This document shows, one piece after another, positions 1 through 7,239 of a stretch of DNA of 10,942 nucleotides; within the stretch, counting starts at the first letter, position 1; each line of letters starts with the position of its first letter. The translations under genes were made by a program, and so were the position numbers. Origin of the DNA: Methylococcaceae bacterium UBA662 (GTDB lineage Bacteria; Pseudomonadota; Gammaproteobacteria; Methylococcales; Methylomonadaceae). The stretch spans positions 1 to 10,942 of the forward strand of contig DBNW01000006.1 of the NCBI GenBank assembly GCA_002299425.1, written 5' to 3'. Below the pieces are notes generated by a model. The model was given only the letters and a program-made list of their open reading frames with translations. It did not search any database and was not told the origin of the DNA.

Positions 1-870
1 AAGGCGGCCGGCGGCGGCGGCGGCCGCGGTATGCGCACTGTTCACACCGAAGCGGCACTGATCAATGCCATCACCATGACCAAAGCCGAAGCCGGCGCAG
101 CCTTTGGCAACGCGACCGTGTACATGGAAAAATTCCTGGAAAATCCACGGCATATTGAATTTCAAGTGATGGCCGACAGCCACGGCCACGCCATCCACCT
201 AGGCGAACGCGATTGCTCCATGCAGCGCCGCCACCAAAAAGTGGTGGAAGAAGCACCAGCACCCGGTATCACTGAGGAACAACGCCGGTTTATCGGCGAA
301 CGCTGCGCCAAAGCCTGTGTTGACATTGGCTACTTAGGCGCGGGCACCTTTGAGTTTCTTTATGAAAACGGCGAGTTTTATTTCATTGAAATGAACACCC
401 GCGTGCAAGTAGAGCATCCGGTCACCGAAATGGTCACCGGTTTCGATATCGTTAAAGAACAATTCCGCATCGCCGCCGGCATGCCTTTATCCCTCACCCA
501 AGAGCAGGTAAAAATTCAGGGCCATGCCATTGAGTGCCGGTTGAATGCCGAAGACCCACGCACGTTTATGCCGTGTCCGGGACTCATCAAACAGTTTCAC
601 ATGCCCGGCGGGCCGGGCATCCGCTGCGAGACCCACATCTACAACGGCTACAAAGTGCCGCCCTACTACGACTCCATGATCGGTAAACTCATCGCGCACG
701 GCGAGACTCGGCAGAGTGCCATAGCGCGCATGCACACCGCTTTAAGCGAAATCATTATCGACGGCATCAAAACCAACATCCCGTTGCAGCAAGACATCAT
801 GAATGACAGTGCCTTTGCCGCCGGCGGGCAAAACATCCACTATTTGGAAAAAAAGCTGGGCATTTATTGA
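1..870 (+). CDS. accC: Biotin carboxylase subunit of acetyl-CoA carboxylase (5' partial)
   Basis: ATP-dependent carboxylation of biotin on the AccB carrier, the first half-reaction of acetyl-CoA carboxylase and hence of fatty acid synthesis; cytosolic. The reading frame is open from base 1, and the first codons give the Lys-Ala-(Gly-rich)-Arg-Gly-Met ATP-grasp loop, so the gene starts outside the window. The ATG at base 31 is internal. If codon 1 is set to E. coli Lys159, the other active-site residues fall at the expected numbers without gaps: His209 (base 151), Lys238 (238), Glu276 (352), Glu288 (388), Asn290 (394), Arg292 (400) and Arg338 (538). The C-terminus (NIHYLEKKLG) is also typical. 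About 158 N-terminal residues are missing, and the whole protein would be about 447 residues. accB would be expected just upstream. Identification is very secure. Confidence 0.97.
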   Translation, partial: KAAGGGGGRGMRTVHTEAALINAITMTKAEAGAAFGNATVYMEKFLENPRHIEFQVMADSHGHAIHLGERDCSMQRRHQKVVEEAPAPGITEEQRRFIGERCAKACVDIGYLGAGTFEFLYENGEFYFIEMNTRVQVEHPVTEMVTGFDIVKEQFRIAAGMPLSLTQEQVKIQGHAIECRLNAEDPRTFMPCPGLIKQFHMPGGPGIRCETHIYNGYKVPPYYDSMIGKLIAHGETRQSAIARMHTALSEIIIDGIKTNIPLQQDIMNDSAFAAGGQNIHYLEKKLGIY

Positions 871-913
871 TTTTCCGTAGGCACCCGCCCTGCACAATCA
901 GGCCAATCCATCC

Positions 914-933
914 CCCTGCGGCCAGCCGCAGGG
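914..933 (+). other. GC-rich hairpin between accC and prmA
   Basis: A perfect 8-bp stem (914-921 with 926-933, arm CCCTGCGG) with a 4-base loop CCAG lies 43 bases after the accC stop and 34 bases before prmA. It is not followed by a T run, so it is a poor intrinsic terminator. It could attenuate readthrough, stabilise the accC mRNA 3' end or be a processing site. The stem is visible; any role is inference. Confidence 0.45.
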
Positions 934-967
934 TTGTGGCCGTCAACACCCAACTCCCCTTTAGCCC

Positions 968-1897
968 ATGGCCTGGCAGCAAATTTCCGTGACCACTGAT
1001 GAACCCACCGCCCCGCTAGTGGCCGATTTATTCGAGGCGGCGGGTGCTGTCTCGGTCACTTACCTAGATGCCGAAGACGAACCGGTGTACGAGCCCGCCA
1101 TTGGCACAACCAAAATTTGGCCACAAACCCAAGTCGTCGCCCTGTACGACCTCAACGTCGACCTTGCTCGAGTTAAGTCCGCTGTACTTGGCTCACTGCA
1201 TCCTAACCAGTGCTACGGCTGGCAAACCGAACCACTGGAAGACCAAGCCTGGGAACGCGCTTGGATGGCCCATTACCACCCCATGAAATTTGCCGACCGG
1301 CTTTGGGTCTGCCCAACCGGCCAGGAACAACACGAAACCGGCACGGTTTGTCTGACCCTAGACCCGGGGCTGGCCTTCGGTACCGGCACCCATCCGACCA
1401 CCGCGTTGTGCTTGGCATGGCTGGCCGGCCATGACATGACCGGCAAAACCGTTATCGATTACGGCTGCGGCTCGGGGATTTTAGGCATTGCCGCCGTTTT
1501 GCTCGGTGCCCAATGCGTCTACGCCGTCGACATCGACCCGCAGGCACTCACTGCAACCTTAGAAAACGCCAAAAAAAACAACGTCCAGAACAAAATAGCC
1601 GGTTATTTTCCACACCAGTTGCCGGCCGTATCAGCCGATTTGGTGTTAGCTAACATCCTAGCCCAGCCTTTGATGGCACTGCGACAACACATCACCCCAT
1701 TGCTGATACCTAACGGCCAATTGGTACTGTCCGGCATTTTGCAAGAACAAGGCGATGCGGTAATGGCCGCCTATCAACCGGACATCCACTTTGCCCCGCC
1801 CCTTCAGCAAGAAGAGTGGCTTTGCCTGGCCGGAAAACGCAAAGCTCCAGAACAAGCTAAGCAACACCCGCAAGCCATTACTATCCGCCATGACTGA
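968..1897 (+). CDS. prmA: Ribosomal protein L11 methyltransferase
   Basis: SAM-dependent methylation of lysines and the N-terminus of ribosomal protein L11; cytosolic. The protein has 309 residues, against 293 in E. coli. An N-terminal substrate-recognition domain (about residues 1-100, starting M-A-W-Q-Q) is followed by the PrmA signature DPGLAFGTGTHPTT from residue 132, SAM-binding motif I with GCGSG at 166-170, an acidic motif VDIDPQA, and the NILA motif of the catalytic domain. The ATG at 968 matches the family N-terminus, but the bases before it are pyrimidine-rich with no Shine-Dalgarno. The C-terminus continues about 16 residues past the usual end (after WLCLAGKRK), and this tail overlaps the next gene's start by 8 bases. 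Following accC is the common arrangement in Pseudomonas-like genomes. Confidence 0.96.
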   Translation: MAWQQISVTTDEPTAPLVADLFEAAGAVSVTYLDAEDEPVYEPAIGTTKIWPQTQVVALYDLNVDLARVKSAVLGSLHPNQCYGWQTEPLEDQAWERAWMAHYHPMKFADRLWVCPTGQEQHETGTVCLTLDPGLAFGTGTHPTTALCLAWLAGHDMTGKTVIDYGCGSGILGIAAVLLGAQCVYAVDIDPQALTATLENAKKNNVQNKIAGYFPHQLPAVSADLVLANILAQPLMALRQHITPLLIPNGQLVLSGILQEQGDAVMAAYQPDIHFAPPLQQEEWLCLAGKRKAPEQAKQHPQAITIRHD

Positions 1898-2318
1898 AGC
1901 AATCCTCATTCCCCGAAAAATTACCCTCCAATTACTGCACTGGGCGCAACAAACCCCAGATCATGAAATTTGTGGCTTGTTAGGTGGCCAGAACGGCCTG
2001 CCAACCTCGTGCTATCCCGTGGAAAACGCCGCCGCAAACCCTAGTCGGCACTTTTTACTCAATGCCGCAGAGCAGGTAGCCGCCATGAAAACCATGCGCG
2101 AGCGGGATGAAGTGCTGTTTGCCATCTACCATTCCCACCCGCATGCCCCGGCCACGCCATCGCCCGCTGACCTGAAGCAAGCCGTCTACCGAGAGGCGCT
2201 GTACCTGATTATTTCCCTAAACACCCAGGGCTTATTGGAAATGCGCGGGTTTAAAATTAGCCCTCGAAGCTACGAAGAAATTCCGCTGCTGTTAGCTGAG
2301 CACTCATCACGCCGGTAA
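1890..2318 (+). CDS. JAMM/MPN (Mov34/PAD-1, M67-type) metalloprotease
   Basis: A 142-residue single-domain JAMM zinc metallopeptidase. The catalytic set is complete: Glu26 (HEICGLLGG), His81 and His83 in HSH, then exactly seven residues to Ser91 and two more to Asp94, fitting HxHx7SxxD. There is no signal peptide or membrane segment, so it is presumably cytosolic. Bacterial relatives cleave ubiquitin-like sulfur carriers (ThiS/MoaD/CysO type) or their conjugates; that is family knowledge, and the substrate here is unknown. No sulfur-carrier or E1-like gene is visible in the window. I chose the ATG at 1890, where homology begins and which overlaps the prmA stop by 8 bases; an upstream ATG at 1791 in this frame lies within prmA. 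There is no Shine-Dalgarno, so translational coupling to prmA is likely. Family assignment is secure, function is not. Confidence 0.9.
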   Translation: MTEAILIPRKITLQLLHWAQQTPDHEICGLLGGQNGLPTSCYPVENAAANPSRHFLLNAAEQVAAMKTMRERDEVLFAIYHSHPHAPATPSPADLKQAVYREALYLIISLNTQGLLEMRGFKISPRSYEEIPLLLAEHSSRR

Positions 2319-2378
2319 CAGACCCAGCCTGTGCATTCCCCAGCCTCTCCCGTTACCCCCGATTTTGTTTAACCCCCC

Positions 2379-4940
2379 ATGACACGGCCTGACGCCCACA
2401 CGCCGATGATGCGGCAATACCTGAGCATCAAGGCTCAACATCAAGACACCTTGCTGTTTTACCGCATGGGCGATTTCTACGAACTGTTTTTTGATGACGC
2501 GAAAAAAGCCGCGCAATTACTGGACATCACCTTAACCAACCGTGGCCAGTCCGCCGGGCAACCGATTGCTATGGCCGGCGTCCCCTGTCATGCCGCCGAA
2601 AACTACATTGCCCGGCTGTTGCGACTGGGTGAGTCGGTTGCCATTTGCGAGCAAATCGGCGACCCGGCCACCGCCAAAGGACCGGTTGAGCGCAAGGTCG
2701 TGCGTACCGTCACGCCCGGCACCGTCACCGATGAAGCACTGCTGGAAGAACGCCAAGATAACGTGTTGGTCGCCGTCGCCTCGGCAACCGGCAGTGTCGG
2801 TTTTGGTATCGCCTGCCTGGATTTGGGCGGCGGCCGTTTTACCGTGCAGCAAACCACCGGCCTTGACGCACTGCTCAGTGAAATCGCCCGCCTGAATCCG
2901 GCTGAACTGCTGTACAGCGAGGACTGGCCGCTGCCCGCCAGCCTAAAGCAACGCCGCGGCCTGTGCCGTAGGCCGCCGTGGCATTTCGATGCCGACAGTG
3001 GCCGGCAACGGCTGTTGCAGCAATTTAACCTACACGACCTTAACGGTTACGGTTGCGAGCAGTTGCCGGCCGCCATCGCCGCCGCCGCCGCCGTGCTGCA
3101 TTACCTCACCGACACCCAGCAGGCCGCGTTGCCGCATATCCATGGCATCCGTGTTGAAAACAGCGACGACTGCATTCTACTCGACGCCGCCAGCCGCCGG
3201 AATTTGGAGCTGGATTACCACCCCTCCGGGCAAAGCCAGTTCACCTTGCTGGGCGTGCTGGATAAAACCGCCACCGCCATGGGCGGGCGTTGCCTGCGCC
3301 GCTGGCTGAATCGCCCTTTGCGCGACCAGACCGTGCTCAGCTGCCGTTATGCCGCCATTGACCGCTTGCTGCAAGACCGCTTGTACCGCGCGGTGCACAA
3401 CAACTTAAAACAGGTCGGCGACATTGAACGCATCAGTTCACGCATCGCCTTAAAATCCGCCCGTCCCCGCGATTTACTGGTGCTACGGCAAAGCTTGGCC
3501 GTACTGCCGCAAATCCAGTGCCAGTTGGCCGATCATGATGCCCCGTTGCTGGCCGACATAACGGCGCAAATTGGCGCACATCCTGATTTAGTGGCATTGC
3601 TGACCCAAGCCATCATAGCCCAGCCGCCCGTCTTAATCCGTGACGGCGGCGTCATTGCCCCCGGCTATCATGCCGAGCTAGATGCGCTGCGCCAGCTCAG
3701 CCAACATGCCGACCGCTATCTGGCCGAGCTAGAACAGCGTGAAAAAGCCGCCACCGGCATCACCAGCCTTAAGGTCAATTACAACCGCGTACACGGCTAT
3801 TACATCGAAATCCCGCGCCTTTACAGTGACAAAATACCCGCCCACTACCAGCGCAAACAAACCCTGAAAGGCGCGGAACGCTACCTCACCGAAGAGTTAA
3901 AAGCCTTTGAAGACAAGGTGCTGAGCGCACGGGAACAAGCCCTCAGCCTTGAAAAAGCCGTGTACGGGCAGTTACTGGAGCGCGTCGGCGAGGCGGTGCC
4001 GGTCTTGCAACAGTGCGCCGCTGCCTTGGCGGAACTAGACGTGCTGGTCAATTTTGCCGAACGCGCCGACACCTTAAATTTAGCTGCGCCGGTACTCAGC
4101 CAGCAACCGGGTATCCAGATCGAAGCCGGCCGTCATCCGGTGGTCGAGCCGGTTAGTGGGCTGCCGTTCGTCGCCAACGATCTTACGCTCAACCCGCAGC
4201 GGCGCATGCTCATCATCACCGGCCCGAACATGGGCGGCAAATCCACCTACATGCGCCAAGCCGCGCTCATCGTCATCATGGCGCATATCGGCTGTTATGT
4301 GCCGGCCCAGGCTGCGATCATCGGCCCTGTTGACAAAATTTTCACCCGCATTGGCGCTTCTGATGATTTGGCCAGCGGCCGTTCCACCTTCATGGTGGAA
4401 ATGTCGGAAACCGCCAACATCCTTAACAATGCCAGTGCCAACAGCTTAGTGCTGATGGACGAAATTGGCCGCGGCACCAGCACCTTCGACGGCCTGTCGC
4501 TGGCCTGGGCTTGTGCTGGCCATTTGGCCGAACAAATCAAAGCGTTTACCTTGTTCGCCACGCATTATTTCGAGCTGACCACGTTAGTCGACGACCACCA
4601 AGCCATCGCCAACGTACACCTAGAAGCGATGGAACACGGCGATAAGGTTATTTTCTTGCACGCCGTCAAAGACGGTCCGGCCAGCCAAAGCTACGGTCTG
4701 CAAGTGGCTGCTTTAGCTGGCGTGCCGCGCAGCGTTATCGACCAAGCCAAAATTAAATTGCACCAATTAGAAAACACCGTCTGCCAAGACCTGCAAACTA
4801 AGAGCGGTGTCAACCAACTGGACTTGTTTGCGGCCAAGGAATACCATCCGGCGGTTTGCCTGCTGGAGCAGAGTAATCCCGATGCGCTAAGCCCCAGACA
4901 AGCATTAGAGCTGCTTTATCGATTAAAGGCGATGGTGTAG
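2379..4940 (+). CDS. mutS: DNA mismatch repair protein MutS
   Basis: Recognises mismatches and small loops in DNA and, with MutL, starts strand-specific repair. The protein has 853 residues, the same as E. coli MutS. The mismatch-reading Phe-x-Glu motif is F33-Y34-E35 in the N-terminal domain. The connector, core/lever and clamp domains follow, then the ABC-type ATPase with Walker A GPNMGGKS at 615-622, Walker B ending in Asp694-Glu695, the signature GRGTSTFDG just after it, and the switch His729. A beta-clamp binding motif QLDLF lies at 813-817, and the C-terminal segment that mediates tetramer formation in E. coli is present. Residues 234-238 are a run of five alanines encoded by a perfect (GCC)5 repeat. 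The start has no Shine-Dalgarno: six C residues precede the ATG. It lies 60 bases after the JAMM gene and could share its transcript. Confidence 0.98.
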   Translation: MTRPDAHTPMMRQYLSIKAQHQDTLLFYRMGDFYELFFDDAKKAAQLLDITLTNRGQSAGQPIAMAGVPCHAAENYIARLLRLGESVAICEQIGDPATAKGPVERKVVRTVTPGTVTDEALLEERQDNVLVAVASATGSVGFGIACLDLGGGRFTVQQTTGLDALLSEIARLNPAELLYSEDWPLPASLKQRRGLCRRPPWHFDADSGRQRLLQQFNLHDLNGYGCEQLPAAIAAAAAVLHYLTDTQQAALPHIHGIRVENSDDCILLDAASRRNLELDYHPSGQSQFTLLGVLDKTATAMGGRCLRRWLNRPLRDQTVLSCRYAAIDRLLQDRLYRAVHNNLKQVGDIERISSRIALKSARPRDLLVLRQSLAVLPQIQCQLADHDAPLLADITAQIGAHPDLVALLTQAIIAQPPVLIRDGGVIAPGYHAELDALRQLSQHADRYLAELEQREKAATGITSLKVNYNRVHGYYIEIPRLYSDKIPAHYQRKQTLKGAERYLTEELKAFEDKVLSAREQALSLEKAVYGQLLERVGEAVPVLQQCAAALAELDVLVNFAERADTLNLAAPVLSQQPGIQIEAGRHPVVEPVSGLPFVANDLTLNPQRRMLIITGPNMGGKSTYMRQAALIVIMAHIGCYVPAQAAIIGPVDKIFTRIGASDDLASGRSTFMVEMSETANILNNASANSLVLMDEIGRGTSTFDGLSLAWACAGHLAEQIKAFTLFATHYFELTTLVDDHQAIANVHLEAMEHGDKVIFLHAVKDGPASQSYGLQVAALAGVPRSVIDQAKIKLHQLENTVCQDLQTKSGVNQLDLFAAKEYHPAVCLLEQSNPDALSPRQALELLYRLKAMV

Positions 4941-4978
4941 TTGAATGCGGGTTGGTTCTTTTGGCATGACGGATTTTC

Positions 4979-5004
4979 GTTAGCCGCTGAAACAGCGCGC
5001 TAAC
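4979..5004 (+). terminator. Hairpin downstream of mutS, possible terminator
   Basis: Thirty-eight bases after the mutS stop, GTTAGC (4979-4984) pairs with GCTAAC (4999-5004) and CGCTG (4985-4989) with CAGCG (4993-4997), with a loop AAA and one bulged C at 4998. The downstream sequence has only a broken T tract (TTTGTTTT from about 5010). The stem is good but the tail is weak, so this is a candidate intrinsic terminator only. Confidence 0.5.
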
Positions 5005-5055
5005 CAGGATTTGTTTTGCACGATTGAATGGCTGATTCTGGACTCCAAAACGGGT

Positions 5056-5100
5056 GCGGGTACCAACCTCGATGAAATTCGCGGACTAGGTTGATACCGC
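5056..5100. repeat. Imperfect inverted repeat between convergent genes
   Basis: GGTACCAACCT (5059-5069) is mirrored by AGGTTGATACC (5088-5098): 10 of 11 positions are complementary, with an 18-base spacer. Allowing one bulged base, a further GCGG/CCGC pairs outside it. It lies between the mutS end and the - strand small membrane gene, so it could act as a two-way terminator or transcript-end stabiliser. Neither side has a T run. Confidence 0.4.
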
Positions 5101-5114
5101 TAGCTGTAGGCCTA

Positions 5115-5384
5115 TTATCGCTGATCCGGAAAGGTTGCATCGCGCCTGTTTTTTTTCGCCAGACGCCGCTTAAAAGACCGCAGCCACCGCCAAAACCGCC
5201 AGCTTTGTCGGGTTTTTTTAAACAAGGCGATGACAAAGCGTTTACTGCGCGGAGCCGTTCTAAACACAATGGACAAGCCCGCAGCCATAGTTGGCAAGCC
5301 AACCGGCACCGGCAGGAGCAAAAAAACCACGCCCATTACCACGGTAAAACCGCCAAACATCAAAAGCAAGTGTTTCATGAACAT
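5115..5384 (-). CDS. Small basic membrane protein, PGPGW-like
   Basis: An 89-residue protein with a hydrophobic N-terminal half and a strongly basic, tryptophan-containing tail. About residues 3-40 hold one long or two closely spaced membrane segments around a proline-glycine turn, LLPVPVGLP. Then come RTAPRSKRF and a Lys/Arg/Trp-rich cytoplasmic tail. This layout resembles the small bacterial PGPGW putative transmembrane family (function unknown), but the signature is only approximate. Coherent hydrophobicity and ordinary codon choice favour this strand over overlapping open frames. ATG starts exist at 5384 and 5378; AGGG lies 12 bases before the first, a weak site. A TATAAG -10-like hexamer at 5491-5496 lacks a convincing -35. 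It is separated from the tRNA-Lys terminator by a long spacer, so it is probably a single-gene unit. Confidence 0.6.
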   Translation of the reverse strand: MFMKHLLLMFGGFTVVMGVVFLLLPVPVGLPTMAAGLSIVFRTAPRSKRFVIALFKKTRQSWRFWRWLRSFKRRLAKKNRRDATFPDQR

Positions 5385-5741
5385 AATCGTTTAATTCCCT
5401 ATTTGGATACGGCTGAGCCTTTTTCAGACACAGCAGCATGGCAACGGCACCTGTCGCCTCAAGGCACTGAAAAACCGGCCATTCAGTCGGCTTATAGTAA
5501 ACGAACAGACCCACCCTATCGTTAGTCAGTTGTCGCTAGGCTTTAATTTCTTTTACTGAGATGCGGCTAGTGGGTTAGGCGGGGAGCTAAGGCGTTTTTT
5601 AGCCCGGTTTACCGATTGCCTTCATTGCGTTTAGCAGTGCCGAGCAGGGTTTGAATGATGCCGGCGTGTTGACCTGCCTGCTCTGAGCGTGAAGGGCAAA
5701 CGCGGGTTAAAAATGACGGGGTTAATAGGTATTTCGGACAT
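5385..5741. other. Intergenic spacer with no recognisable gene
   Basis: This is the 357 bases between the small membrane gene and the tRNA-Lys terminator. Open frames here are short, lack plausible starts or have unnatural composition. I see no RNA gene and no strong promoter. A weak hairpin GCTAA...TTAGC around 5587-5604 encloses a T-rich loop. The region may hold the leader and promoter of the small membrane gene. Confidence 0.5.
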
Positions 5742-5777
5742 AAAAAAAACCAGTTGCACTTCAGTGCGAACTGGTTT
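5742..5777 (-). terminator. Intrinsic terminator of tRNA-Lys
   Basis: Read on the - strand, AAACCAGTT (5777-5769) and GCAC (5767-5764) form the left arm, TGAA is the loop, and GTGC (5759-5756) with AACTGGTTT (5755-5747) forms the right arm; one base (5768) is bulged. The arm runs into eight consecutive T's (5749-5742). A 13-bp stem plus a U8 tail, starting 17 bases after the tRNA 3' end, is a textbook Rho-independent terminator. Confidence 0.9.
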
Positions 5778-5794
5778 GTTCGTAACAGATTTTA

Positions 5795-5870
5795 TGGTGG
5801 GTCGTGTGCGATTCGAACGCACGACCATCGCATTAAAAGTGCGGTGCTCTACCGGCTGAGCTAACGACCC
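5795..5870 (-). tRNA. tRNA-Lys (anticodon UUU)
   Basis: A 76-base tRNA with encoded CCA. The acceptor GGGTCGT (5870-5864) pairs with ACGACCC, followed by discriminator A and CCA, ending at 5795. The D arm contains AGCTCAGCCGGTAGAGC; the anticodon loop CTTTTAA gives anticodon UUU, reading AAA and AAG; the T loop is TTCGAAT. It closely resembles E. coli lysine tRNA in the acceptor, D and anticodon-loop regions. It lies downstream of queC in the same direction, has a separate promoter-like element and is followed by a strong terminator. Lysine tRNA genes also sit beside tol-pal in E. coli and Pseudomonas. Confidence 0.97.
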
Positions 5871-5884
5871 GACAAAGATTGCCT

Positions 5885-5912
5885 ATTCTACTGATTTTTA
5901 TTTTTAATGCAA
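5885..5912 (-). promoter_or_regulatory. Probable sigma-70 promoter for tRNA-Lys
   Basis: On the - strand, TTGCAT (5912-5907) and TAGAAT (5890-5885) are separated by 16 AT-rich bases. Transcription would start about 7 bases further on, leaving a leader of about 7-8 bases before the tRNA. The element begins just after the queC stop (5916-5918), so the tRNA could be made alone as well as by readthrough from the que genes. Confidence 0.65.
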
Positions 5913-5915
5913 ACG

Positions 5916-6599
5916 TTATTGCTGGTATTGGGTGGGGTCGGGTAGTGCGGCTTGGGTGAAACCTTTTTTTCTCAGCCGACACGCATCACATATTCCGCAG
6001 GCGCGGCCGTCTCGGTCGGCGGCATAGCAGGATACTGTTAGGCGGTAATCCACACCTAGGTCGATGCCTTGTTTGATGATTTCAGCCTTACTCAGTAAGA
6101 TCAACGGCGTGTGCAGGGTAAAACGGCCTCCTTCGACACCCGCTTTGGTGGCTAAATTAGCCATTTTTTGAAAGGCTTGGATAAATTCAGGGCGGCAATC
6201 CGGGTAACCCGAGTAATCGACAGCGTTGACGCCAATGAAAATGTCGCGAAGACCCAGCACTTCCGCCCAGCCTAGGGCCAGTGCCAGAAAAAGGGTGTTT
6301 CTTGCGGGGACATAGGTGACCGGGATGCCCGATTGGATTGCATCCGGAATGGCTATGTTGGTATCCGTGAGCGCGGAACCACCGATGGCACCCAGATCAA
6401 TTTTGATGATTTTGTGCTCAACTACCCGATATTTTGTGGCAATGAGGGCAGCCGCTTGCAGTTCGGCAGTGTGTCGTTGCCCGTAGTCAACGCTTAGCGC
6501 ATAACATTCAAAGCCTTGGCGTTGGGCCAGTGCGAGAACGGTGAGCGAGTCGAGTCCGCCAGATAGCAGGACAATGGCTTTTTTAGGCATGTGAGTCAT
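5916..6599 (-). CDS. queC: 7-cyano-7-deazaguanine (preQ0) synthase
   Basis: Converts 7-carboxy-7-deazaguanine (from QueE) to preQ0 using ATP and ammonia, in the queuosine pathway; cytosolic. The protein has 227 residues. The N-terminal PP-loop SGGLDS is at residues 13-18, followed by SVDYGQRH and the family motifs VPARNTLF and SGYPDCRPEF. The four zinc cysteines are Cys191, Cys201, Cys204 and Cys207. I chose the ATG at 6599 because its ATGA overlaps the queE stop, typical of coupled genes. The ATG at 6590 (MPKKAIVLLSGG) fits the length of the E. coli N-terminus equally well, and AAGG at 6606-6603 is 3 or 12 bases from the two. A further upstream TTG (6620) would give an unneeded extension inside queE. 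Confidence 0.95.
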   Translation of the reverse strand: MTHMPKKAIVLLSGGLDSLTVLALAQRQGFECYALSVDYGQRHTAELQAAALIATKYRVVEHKIIKIDLGAIGGSALTDTNIAIPDAIQSGIPVTYVPARNTLFLALALGWAEVLGLRDIFIGVNAVDYSGYPDCRPEFIQAFQKMANLATKAGVEGGRFTLHTPLILLSKAEIIKQGIDLGVDYRLTVSCYAADRDGRACGICDACRLRKKGFTQAALPDPTQYQQ

Positions 6600-7237
6600 T
6601 TGCCTTGGGCGTTTTGCCAAAGGAATTTATGCAGTTGGATTTGGAAACGCACCGGCAATTGATCCTGTAGGATTTTTTCCGCCAGTTCGGTAGGGTTTTG
6701 TTGAGCCGTGACCGGTGAGAACAAAATTTGGCAGCGTTTAGCCAGGTCGTATTGATTAATAATGGCTTTCGACCAAGCGTAATCGTCATCATCGCCAATC
6801 ACGAATTTAACCTGGTCTTGTTCCATCAAGTGTTCGATGTTTTGGTATCGATTTTTTTCCATTTCGCCGGAACTGGGGGTTTTTAAATCCATGACTTTTA
6901 TGACCCGGCTGTCCACCTGCGAAACATCCAGTGCCCCGCTGGTTTCCAACGAGACCGTGTAGGCGTGCTCCAGCAGCAACGCCATGAGTTTGTGGCAGCC
7001 GGACTGTGCTAAGGGTTCGCCGCCGGTGACGGTGACAAAGCGGGTGTTATAGCGGCTAACGTGCGCGTAGATTTCGGGCAAACTGCGCCGTGTTCCGCCG
7101 TTGAAGGCATAAGCCGTGTCACAATAACCGCAGCGCAACGGACATCCGGTTAGGCGGATGAAAACGGTCGGCAGCCCTACTAGGCTGGATTCGCCTTGCA
7201 GGGAATAGAAAATTTCGGTGACGCGCAGCGAGTCCAC
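6596..7237 (-). CDS. queE: 7-carboxy-7-deazaguanine synthase (radical SAM)
   Basis: Radical-SAM, 4Fe-4S enzyme that contracts the ring of 6-carboxytetrahydropterin to 7-carboxy-7-deazaguanine, the substrate of QueC. The protein has 213 residues. The cluster-binding cysteines are Cys32, Cys36 and Cys39 in CPLRCGYC, i.e. the canonical Cx3Cx2C; the N-terminal IFYSLQGE motif and the SAM-binding GGEP at 72-75 are present. Translation starts at GTG 7237-7235, only 2 bases after the cpoB stop and with no clear Shine-Dalgarno, so it probably depends on coupling to cpoB. The stop overlaps the queC start. QueD and later queuosine enzymes are not in the window. Placement after cpoB is as in Pseudomonas. 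Confidence 0.95.
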   Translation of the reverse strand: MDSLRVTEIFYSLQGESSLVGLPTVFIRLTGCPLRCGYCDTAYAFNGGTRRSLPEIYAHVSRYNTRFVTVTGGEPLAQSGCHKLMALLLEHAYTVSLETSGALDVSQVDSRVIKVMDLKTPSSGEMEKNRYQNIEHLMEQDQVKFVIGDDDDYAWSKAIINQYDLAKRCQILFSPVTAQQNPTELAEKILQDQLPVRFQIQLHKFLWQNAQGK

Positions 7238-7239
7238 AG

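Noticed and set aside
31..870. accC as a short gene starting at the ATG at 31
   Set aside because: The frame is open to base 1 and the preceding codons encode the conserved Gly-rich ATP-grasp loop, so the ATG is an internal methionine.
5000..5302. 100-residue open frame on the - strand, and another at 5260-5514
   Set aside because: Both overlap the membrane gene in other frames, show no recognisable motif and have mixed composition.
5091..5525. 144-residue open frame on the + strand
   Set aside because: It lies opposite the small membrane gene and has a Gln/His/Lys/Pro-rich, domain-less composition, typical of a shadow frame.
5795..5870. tRNA-Lys as an integration site for a mobile element
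   Set aside because: No integrase, no repeat of the tRNA 3' end and no phage-like genes are seen on either side.
6600..6620. Upstream TTG start for queC
   Set aside because: It lies inside queE and adds residues absent from the family; ATG 6599 with the ATGA overlap, or 6590, fits better.
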